10,837 nt of DNA, taken from the NCBI GenBank assembly GCA_902795835.1, contig CADBNA010000210.1, positions 1 to 10,837 on the forward strand, written 5' to 3'. The notes beneath the pieces are model-generated. The model worked only from the letters and a program-made list of their open reading frames with translations, ran no database searches and was not told the origin of the DNA. Position numbers and translations under genes: made by a program. Below are positions 6,092 to 10,837 of the stretch, in pieces (within the stretch, counting starts at the first letter, position 1; the number at the start of each line of letters is the position of its first letter). Source of the stretch: an uncultured Lachnospiraceae bacterium (GTDB lineage Bacteria > Bacillota_A > Clostridia > Lachnospirales > Lachnospiraceae).

Positions 6092-6143
6092 TTGCAGCAG
6101 CCTCCTGAAGCTTTGTGCTTTTGCAGCAGCCTCCTGAAGCTTT
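6092..6143. repeat. Duplicated 23-bp block with AGGAGG between the DUF6273 and PlsY-like genes
   Basis: Bases 6092-6114 and 6121-6143 are identical 23-mers (29-bp period), reading TTGCAGCAGCCTCCTGAAGC plus TTT on the plus strand. On the minus strand each carries a strong AGGAGG Shine-Dalgarno tract, 20-60 nt upstream of the PlsY-like start and without a start codon at normal distance. It is either an accidental duplication or a ribosome-loading or standby element for the next gene. Confidence 0.75.
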
Positions 6144-6163
6144 ACATTTTTTGCAATGATCCC

Positions 6164-6889
6164 TTAAAACCTCACATTTACCCACATGGCGGCTCTCACG
6201 CCGACATCATCGTGATGACTGCCGACGCCGTCCGCGTACACTGTCCCGTCTGCATATACAGCCTGCTGGTTGGTGTTGCTGCATCCGTGGCCGCGCAGCC
6301 ACCACCAGTCTCCGATTGCACGGTCTTTGATATCGGGAAGATATTCGTTGAGTTCCTTCAGGTTAAAGACAAATGCCTTGTCTTTTGTATCCGCGCCGTT
6401 ATTGTTATCCCAGCGGGGATCAATGTTATTCTGATGATGGATCAGCAGGATACTCATGCGCTCCTGCAGCGTAAAAGCCTCTTCCATAAACTGGCGGTTC
6501 AGCCAGCTGCGGAGAGAGCAGTTGCTCCAGGTTGCCTCCGACCGCTCAAAATGAAAAGGAATGTGATCGATTACATTTTCTGACAAAAGCAGGAATTTTC
6601 GTCCCTCTTTCGCCAGCACCTTCCAGCGCAGCGGATTTCCTTTATAATTTCCGAACACAACGGTTTCACCGACCTGAAATTCCAGGAAGCGATTGCATCT
6701 CTGCATATACGTTTTTGCCTGCTTATAATCTCCCAGTTCCCGGAACGTATCGCGGACCGCTGCGATCGTTTCCCTTTTCTCCAGATGATTGTATGCATCC
6801 ACTGCTTTTCTGTACCGCTCCTCGATGCTTTCTCCCGTTTTTTCTGTTTCTGCTGTCTCCATTAAAGCTTCGGTTTCCGCTTTGCTCAT
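6164..6889 (-). CDS. DUF6273-type domain protein with an N-terminal TPR-like helix pair
   Basis: I recognise this as the DUF6273 type found in many gut Clostridia; its biochemical function is not known. The 241-residue protein has no signal peptide or membrane helix and is probably cytoplasmic. Residues 20-70 form a helical segment with FRELGDYKQAKTYMQRC (49-65), like a single TPR unit. Residues 72-241 form the domain: VGETVVFGNYKGNPLRWKVL (73-92), LLLSENVIDHIPFH (100-113), TWSNCSLRSWLN (120-131), WWWLRG (195-200) and a C-terminal GVRAAMWVNVRF (230-241). The W/G-rich C-terminal half resembles formylglycine-generating-enzyme or C-type lectin-like folds. GTVYADG (215-221) repeats YADG (212-215) as YADGTVYADG. 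The ATG at 6887-6889 follows GGGAGGA with an 8-nt gap. It may share a transcript with the PlsY-like gene. Confidence 0.8.
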   Translation of the reverse strand: MSKAETEALMETAETEKTGESIEERYRKAVDAYNHLEKRETIAAVRDTFRELGDYKQAKTYMQRCNRFLEFQVGETVVFGNYKGNPLRWKVLAKEGRKFLLLSENVIDHIPFHFERSEATWSNCSLRSWLNRQFMEEAFTLQERMSILLIHHQNNIDPRWDNNNGADTKDKAFVFNLKELNEYLPDIKDRAIGDWWWLRGHGCSNTNQQAVYADGTVYADGVGSHHDDVGVRAAMWVNVRF

Positions 6890-6945
6890 TTTCCGTTCCT
6901 CCCTGTCCGGTTATCTGATTTGTCTGACGGCCGCCTGACCGCCTC

Positions 6946-6961
6946 TGTTAATAAATTAACA
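6946..6961. promoter_or_regulatory. Candidate operator upstream of the DUF6273 gene
   Basis: TGTTAAT (6946-6952) and ATTAACA (6955-6961) are perfect inverted arms around AA. They lie just downstream of a -10 candidate at 6972-6977, where a bound repressor would block initiation. There is no T-run, so it is unlikely to be the LysR gene terminator. Confidence 0.45.
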
Positions 6962-6971
6962 CAGACCGGGG

Positions 6972-7000
6972 ATTATGGGGAAACAGCATTTGGTTGTCTG
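6972..7000 (-). promoter_or_regulatory. Possible promoter for the DUF6273 and PlsY-like genes
   Basis: On the minus strand CAGACA (6995-7000), a 17-bp spacer and CATAAT (6972-6977) make a moderate sigma-A match. The leader is about 75 nt. If real, the DUF6273 and PlsY-like genes can be transcribed independently of the TetR-LysR pair. Confidence 0.4.
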
Positions 7001-7010
7001 GTCACATCCG

Positions 7011-7919
7011 TTACCGGGCGTATTCGCCCCGCCGGATTGCATCCATCCATTCTGTCACATGCCTGCCAAACAGCAGAACATCCTCATTCGGTATTTTGTC
7101 TGACCGGGTCATCATCCAGGTACTCCAGTACAGCGGCCCGTCTGAAAACGGAATCATCACCAGATCTTTTCCCGTCATATCGTCAAAAATAAAATCCACC
7201 GTTACGGAGATTCCCTTATTCTGACTGACCAGCTTGTGGCAGAGGCTGAAGCCGCTCGTGCCAAATACAATATCCGGCTCAAAGCCTTCCTCCCTGCATC
7301 TGTCCAGGATCAGCTGATGGATATTGAATTCCGTGTTTTCAAGATACAGTTTTTCTCCCTTCAGGTCACGGATGCACACGGAAGACCTGGATGCAAGCGG
7401 ATGATGTCTGTTCACCAGCAGCTTGATCTCAAACTGCTCCATCTGTCGGCCTTCCGGAAACGTCACGGCATTGTTGCCAACCGTAAAGGCTACATTTCCC
7501 TGTCCCTCATTCCAGCGTCTTTCCACTTCTCTGTCCGGATACTCGTGGCAGACCAGCTTTATATCCGGATGTTTTTCCGTGAACGCCTGCAGGCATTCCG
7601 GCGTGACCAGCCGTATGATGCCGTATGCCGACAGTAGTTCTATCTCATGATTTTCAATCCGCTCAAGATATGTAACATTGCTGCGTATATCGTCAAACTC
7701 CTGCAGAAACGCCGGCAGGTTTGAATACAGGTAGGCGCCGGTTCTGGTCAGTTCAATTCCGGATGTCTTGCGGACGAGCAGGGTTGTTCCGAATTCTTTT
7801 TCCAGGTTTTTGACCACCTTGCTGAGCCCCTGCTGGCTCATATACAGAAGATGTGCCGCTTTGGTAATACTCCTATAATCACAGATTACCTTAAAATACT
7901 CCAGTTCTCTGATGTCCAT
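7011..7919 (-). CDS. LysR-family transcriptional regulator
   Basis: This 302-residue DNA-binding regulator has an N-terminal winged helix-turn-helix (residues 1-60: MDIRELEYFKVICDYRSITK, then AAHLLYMSQQGLSKVVKNLE, then FGTTLLVRKTSGIELTRTG) and a C-terminal periplasmic-binding-protein-like effector domain (about 90-295), the usual LysR layout and length. Family members generally act as tetramers and respond to a small molecule; the ligand cannot be read from the sequence. SQQGLSKVVKNLE replaces the more common SQPALSxxIxxLE in the recognition helix region. The ATG at 7917-7919 follows GGAGGG with a good gap. It starts 51 bp after the TetR-type gene, so the two regulators are probably cotranscribed. 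Targets could be the flanking genes, including the DUF6273 gene just downstream. Confidence 0.92.
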   Translation of the reverse strand: MDIRELEYFKVICDYRSITKAAHLLYMSQQGLSKVVKNLEKEFGTTLLVRKTSGIELTRTGAYLYSNLPAFLQEFDDIRSNVTYLERIENHEIELLSAYGIIRLVTPECLQAFTEKHPDIKLVCHEYPDREVERRWNEGQGNVAFTVGNNAVTFPEGRQMEQFEIKLLVNRHHPLASRSSVCIRDLKGEKLYLENTEFNIHQLILDRCREEGFEPDIVFGTSGFSLCHKLVSQNKGISVTVDFIFDDMTGKDLVMIPFSDGPLYWSTWMMTRSDKIPNEDVLLFGRHVTEWMDAIRRGEYAR

Positions 7920-7970
7920 TTTTCACCCTCCGGTTCTGCTCCTGCAGCTGACAGACCGGACCGGCTGCCT

Positions 7971-8522
7971 TTACCGTGACAGCATCGGCGCCGTTTCCAG
8001 AAAAAAGCTGCTGATTTCCTCCGGCGAATACGCTTCATGCCGCATCCACCATCGGACACTTTCTGCAAAATCGCAGATCATATGGTTCAGAATATAGTCC
8101 CGGGGGATTCCGGCAGGACTGCCGGACAGGGCGCCCTCAAAGACCTCCGCCAGGTATTCTTTAAAAAACTGCATGAACAGATCCCCGCTCTCGCTGGAAA
8201 GAATGCCCCGGATATAGGAACGGTTATCCCGGAGATGGTACAGAATATGTGTGAGCCTGTGACGCAGGTCTCTGGCCTCGCCGGAGAAATCGTGGGTGCG
8301 CTCCACACCCGGTTCCTCTGAAAAGACATGGGCAAAAATATCTGCACACAGTGACCGAAGCAGTTCATCCTTCGTCTCGAAATGAGAGTAGAACGTGCTG
8401 CGGCCTATATCGGCCCTGTCGATAATCTCCTGGACCGTAATGCTGTTGTATGGCTTGTGAACGAGCAGCTCCGTGAATGCGCGGTATATGGCATCGCGTG
8501 TTTTTCTCTGCCGTCTGTCCAT
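7971..8522 (-). CDS. TetR/AcrR-family transcriptional regulator
   Basis: This 183-residue regulator has an N-terminal helix-turn-helix domain, RRQRKTRDAIYRAFTELLV (3-21) followed by ITVQEIIDRADIGRSTFYSH (28-47) and FETKDELL, the standard TetR signature. An all-helical C-terminal ligand-binding and dimerisation domain follows, containing RSYIRGILSSESGDLFMQFF and ICDFAESVRWWMRH, the TetR_C_33-like type seen in many Clostridia. I chose the ATG at 8520-8522: an upstream in-frame GTG at 8534 overlaps the GGAGGT tract (8527-8532), which is placed to serve this ATG. Its ligand is unknown. It faces the P-type ATPase gene across a region with a GAACA-n3-TGTTC inverted repeat, so control of itself and of the ATPase is a reasonable inference. 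Confidence 0.92.
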   Translation of the reverse strand: MDRRQRKTRDAIYRAFTELLVHKPYNSITVQEIIDRADIGRSTFYSHFETKDELLRSLCADIFAHVFSEEPGVERTHDFSGEARDLRHRLTHILYHLRDNRSYIRGILSSESGDLFMQFFKEYLAEVFEGALSGSPAGIPRDYILNHMICDFAESVRWWMRHEAYSPEEISSFFLETAPMLSR

Positions 8523-8592
8523 CTGTACCTCCACATGGCTTCCCGGGCTTATGTTCCGGCTCCTTTATATCTGCTGTCCCCTGTGTTTCTGC

Positions 8593-8693
8593 TGAACCCT
8601 TCTAAATCAGAACACTGTCCGGCGGCAGCCTTCCAGTTCCCGTAGTTCCGATGAACCTTCCTGTATCAGAACGCTGTCCGGCGGCAGCTTTCT
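8593..8693. repeat. Two 42-bp imperfect direct repeats upstream of the TetR gene
   Basis: Bases 8593-8634 and 8652-8693 are about 80 percent alike, with a period of 59 bp. The best conserved part is AACRCTGTCCGGCGGCAGC. In the second copy GCTGTC and GGCAGC can form a 6-bp stem (one T-G pair) around CGGC; the first copy loses the outer pair. If the minus-strand promoter at 8810-8839 is used, both copies lie in the TetR 5' leader. They could be regulator sites or leader hairpins. Confidence 0.65.
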
Positions 8694-8748
8694 TTCGGAA
8701 CATTTTAATGAATGTATTCAGTAACGAATCTTTCTCCGGATCTGATTC

Positions 8749-8777
8749 TTGTTTAAAAAAGGAACAAACGCTACGAT
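8749..8777 (+). promoter_or_regulatory. Promoter candidate for the P-type ATPase
   Basis: TTGTTT (8749-8754), a 17-bp spacer and TACGAT (8772-8777) precede the ATPase start by about 120 bp. The match is moderate; the predicted start point falls at the edge of the GAACA-n3-TGTTC repeat. A TATAAT at 8866-8871 lacks a usable -35 box. Confidence 0.4.
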
Positions 8778-8784
8778 TTATATG

Positions 8785-8797
8785 GAACACACTGTTC
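8785..8797. promoter_or_regulatory. Candidate TetR operator between facing promoters
   Basis: GAACA (8785-8789), CAC and TGTTC (8793-8797) form a perfect 5-bp inverted repeat. Outside it, TACGAT (8772-8777) and ATCGTA (8810-8815) are also exact reverse complements, making a larger near-symmetric site of about 44 bp. Both predicted transcription start points lie at its edges, so one bound dimer could block both. Confidence 0.45.
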
Positions 8798-8809
8798 GGT
8801 ATCAGCTAT

Positions 8810-8839
8810 ATCGTACGCTTTTGCCGTGAAGAATGTCAA
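8810..8839 (-). promoter_or_regulatory. Promoter candidate for the TetR-LysR genes
   Basis: On the minus strand a perfect TTGACA (8834-8839) is followed after 18 bp by TACGAT (8810-8815). This would give a long leader of about 280 nt before the TetR start, containing the two 42-bp repeats. It is the only consensus -35 box in the region. Confidence 0.45.
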
Positions 8840-8903
8840 GCCGCTTTATGATGACTGAGCAGAATATAATACCCGGCTTATTGCCCATGAAGGAGGCAAC
8901 ACC

Positions 8904-10823
8904 ATGATAAAAAAAATAAATGACATCCTGGCCGGCCTGCCGGCCACCATCATCGGCGGCATCTTCCTGCTGCTTTCCTTCATCCTGCCCCGCATCGGCT
9001 ATCCGGTCGGTGAGCATTGTGCCTGGGTCTGTGTAATCATCTGCGGAATTCCTCTGCTGTATCTGTCTGTCTGGCGTATTATCCACAATAAGGGAATCGC
9101 GAAAATCTCCTCCGCTCTCCTGATCACGATTGCCATGTTTGCCGCCATTGCCATCGGTGATCTTTTTGCGGCAGGCGAAGTGGCCTTCATCATGGAAATC
9201 GGCGCCATCCTGGAGGATATGGTTACAGAACGTGCCAAAAAAGGGCTGAAGAATCTGATCAGCCTGACGCCCGTAAAAGGACGGGTGCTCCGGAACGGAC
9301 CGGACGGACAGGAGGAAATTATCCCTGTCGATCAGATTCGCAGAGGGGATCTGCTGCGGATTCTGCCGGGAGAAACCATTCCCGTAGACGGTGTCATCCG
9401 AACCGGTGAGACATCCATCGATCAGTCTGTCATGACAGGCGAAAGTCTGCCTGTGGATAAGGCTCCGGGAGATGAAGTGTGGTGCGGTACGCTCAATCGT
9501 TTCGGATCCATAGACATAGAAGCGACACAGGTCGGAGAGGATTCCTCCCTACAGAAACTGATCCGCCTGATCGCGGATGCAGAGAACAGACAGGCGCCGG
9601 TTCAGCGGATCGCTGACCGCTGGGCAAGTGTCCTGGTGCCTGTCGCCCTTCTGATTGCCATCGCGGCCTGGCTGGTGACCGGAGATATTGTCCGTGCTGT
9701 CACTGTGCTGGTCGTATTCTGTCCGTGCGCCCTGGTTCTGGCAACCCCTACCGCTGTCATGGCGGCAATCGGGCAGGCTACAAAGCGGGGCGTCATCATC
9801 AAATCCGGCGAGGCCCTGGAAAAGATGGGAAACATCCGGACAATTGCCTTTGACAAAACGGGAACCATTACCTGCGGCAGGCTGACCGTCACAGATGTCA
9901 TCTCCTTTTTTAATGGAGAAGACGCGGAGGCCGGGAGAACCGATCCCGCCGACGACCTTCTGGCTCTGGCTGCGGCAGCGGAAAGCCGCAGTGAGCATCC
10001 GCTGGGAAAGGCAGTGACTGCCTTTGCTCTGGAAAAAGGCCTTATGCTGCCTCCCTGCACTTCTTTCCAGATGTACGCGGGCAAAGGCGTATCGGCTGTC
10101 GTAAACGGACGCTCGCTGCTGCTTGGCAGTGAAAAATATATGGAGGACTGCGGGATTTCCGCTGAATTCGGGATTGAACAGAAAAAAACGGACGATATCC
10201 TTTCCCGGCTTCGCCGTCAGGGAAAGGCATCCGTCCTGATCGCAGAAAACGGCCGGCTTCTGGGCGTGATCGCACTCTCTGACACGCTTCGTCCGGAAGC
10301 GGGTGCCGTGATCCGGGAACTGGAATCCATGGGAACAAAGACCGTCCTGCTGACAGGAGACCACCCGGAAGCGGCAGGCTGGTTTGCCTCGCAGGCCGGC
10401 ATCCGGGAGGTAAAGGCCTCCCTCCTGCCGGAAGACAAGGTGGCAGAGATCGGCCGTCTGTCTGCGGAAGGCGGCGTCTGCATGATTGGTGACGGCGTCA
10501 ATGACGCACCGGCCTTGAAGATGGCGGATGTCGGTGCGGCTATGGGGGCAATGGGAAGTGATATTGCCGTAGAAGCAGCCGATGTGGCCCTGATGACTGA
10601 CGATCTCTCGAATGTTCCGTACCTGAAATGGCTGGGCAGAGCCACTGTCAGCACCATCCGCGGGGCAATCACCCTGTCCATGTGCATCAATTTCGCTGCC
10701 ATCGTGCTGTCTGTGCTCGGCGTGCTGACTCCTACGACCGGAGCCCTCGTTCACAACTGCGGTTCCTGCTTTGTGGTACTACTGGCGGCACTTTTGTATG
10801 ACCGGAAATATCCGGGCAAGTAA
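8904..10823 (+). CDS. P1B-type heavy-metal-transporting ATPase without an N-terminal metal-binding domain
   Basis: This membrane pump of 639 residues would use ATP to move a transition-metal ion across the cell membrane. Eight hydrophobic segments fit the P1B layout: about 11-31, 38-60, 68-87, 88-106, 241-260, 264-290, 582-608 and 611-632. Motifs in order are TGES (178-181, actuator domain), the metal-site CPC (273-275) in helix 6, DKTGT with phosphorylated Asp317, SEHPLG (363-368, the P1B nucleotide-domain His-Pro) and GDGVNDAP (529-536). The N-terminus lacks a CXXC metal-binding domain or a His-rich tail. CPC and the helix-8 His617-Asn618 leave Zn, Cd, Mn, Co or Fe possible; the copper-type helix signatures are not evident. 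Helix 8 is unusual: Cys619 and Cys622 follow the HN, and the NS/NA found in many relatives is replaced (VVLLAALLYD). The ATG is 7 nt after AGGAGG. The TetR-type gene faces it; no metal chaperone is visible. Confidence 0.93.
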   Translation: MIKKINDILAGLPATIIGGIFLLLSFILPRIGYPVGEHCAWVCVIICGIPLLYLSVWRIIHNKGIAKISSALLITIAMFAAIAIGDLFAAGEVAFIMEIGAILEDMVTERAKKGLKNLISLTPVKGRVLRNGPDGQEEIIPVDQIRRGDLLRILPGETIPVDGVIRTGETSIDQSVMTGESLPVDKAPGDEVWCGTLNRFGSIDIEATQVGEDSSLQKLIRLIADAENRQAPVQRIADRWASVLVPVALLIAIAAWLVTGDIVRAVTVLVVFCPCALVLATPTAVMAAIGQATKRGVIIKSGEALEKMGNIRTIAFDKTGTITCGRLTVTDVISFFNGEDAEAGRTDPADDLLALAAAAESRSEHPLGKAVTAFALEKGLMLPPCTSFQMYAGKGVSAVVNGRSLLLGSEKYMEDCGISAEFGIEQKKTDDILSRLRRQGKASVLIAENGRLLGVIALSDTLRPEAGAVIRELESMGTKTVLLTGDHPEAAGWFASQAGIREVKASLLPEDKVAEIGRLSAEGGVCMIGDGVNDAPALKMADVGAAMGAMGSDIAVEAADVALMTDDLSNVPYLKWLGRATVSTIRGAITLSMCINFAAIVLSVLGVLTPTTGALVHNCGSCFVVLLAALLYDRKYPGK

Positions 10824-10837
10824 AAACGGACCTGTCA

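Larger units (their letters stand above)
8523..8903. other. Regulatory region between the TetR gene and the ATPase gene
   Basis: These 381 bp contain no convincing gene. They hold the two 42-bp direct repeats, an AT-rich stretch (8700-8760), the two facing promoter candidates with the inverted repeat between them, and the ATPase ribosome binding site AGGAGG (8891-8896). Confidence 0.6.

Noticed and set aside
6164..6310. A diversity-generating retroelement variable region in the DUF6273 gene
   Set aside because: No reverse transcriptase, template repeat or downstream IMH-like element is visible in the window.
8887..8907. A six-codon frame (ATG at 8887) overlapping the ATPase start
   Set aside because: It has no ribosome binding site of its own and most likely arises by chance around the AGGAGG tract.
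9549..10754. A 401-codon minus-strand open frame
   Set aside because: It is the antisense shadow of the P-type ATPase and has His/Gln-rich composition typical of such shadows.

Overview
The window looks like a chromosomal segment from an anaerobic, gut-type Firmicute, most likely Lachnospiraceae (Clostridium cluster XIVa). The grounds are strong AGGAGG-type ribosome binding sites, consensus sigma-A promoters, moderately GC-rich coding regions with AT-rich spacers, a DUF6273-type protein, and the gene families present. This placement is an inference; no rRNA or other marker gene is present.

Left part (1-3780, all minus strand) is a carbohydrate catabolism segment, probably for inositol. Read 5' to 3' on the minus strand it begins with a near-consensus promoter whose 17-bp spacer is filled by a perfect 16-bp palindrome (a LacI-type operator candidate). 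Next come iolG (myo-inositol 2-dehydrogenase family) and an iolH-like TIM-barrel protein, the same order as in the Bacillus subtilis iol operon. Two copies of a GGGGTCAGACCCC-type hairpin follow, each with a T-run and so resembling intrinsic terminators. Then a second promoter drives a sugar ABC transporter ATPase (MglA/RbsA/XylG family, two nucleotide-binding domains) that runs off the left edge. Together these would import and oxidise a cyclitol or sugar.

Middle (3781-5438) holds a 620-bp gene-free stretch with three diverged TGAGTCA repeats about 63 bp apart, an AT-rich leader, and one plus-strand radical SAM/SPASM protein. The end of that gene is the first unit of a 26-bp tandem repeat (four units) that contains its stop codon.

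Right part (5439-8522, minus strand) is a run of TetR-type regulator, LysR-type regulator, a DUF6273 protein with an N-terminal helical repeat, and a divergent PlsY-like membrane protein. Facing it on the plus strand (8904-10823) is a complete P1B-type metal-transporting ATPase without an N-terminal metal-binding domain. The 381-bp region between the TetR gene and the ATPase has two promoter candidates facing each other around a GAACA-n3-TGTTC inverted repeat, plus two 42-bp direct repeats. This suggests the TetR protein controls both itself and the ATPase.

I found no CRISPR array, tRNA, rRNA, transposase gene or complete mobile element. The most noteworthy items are the regulatory architectures, the paired palindromes, the stop-codon tandem repeat, the divergent PlsY and the unusual Cys-containing last membrane helix of the ATPase.
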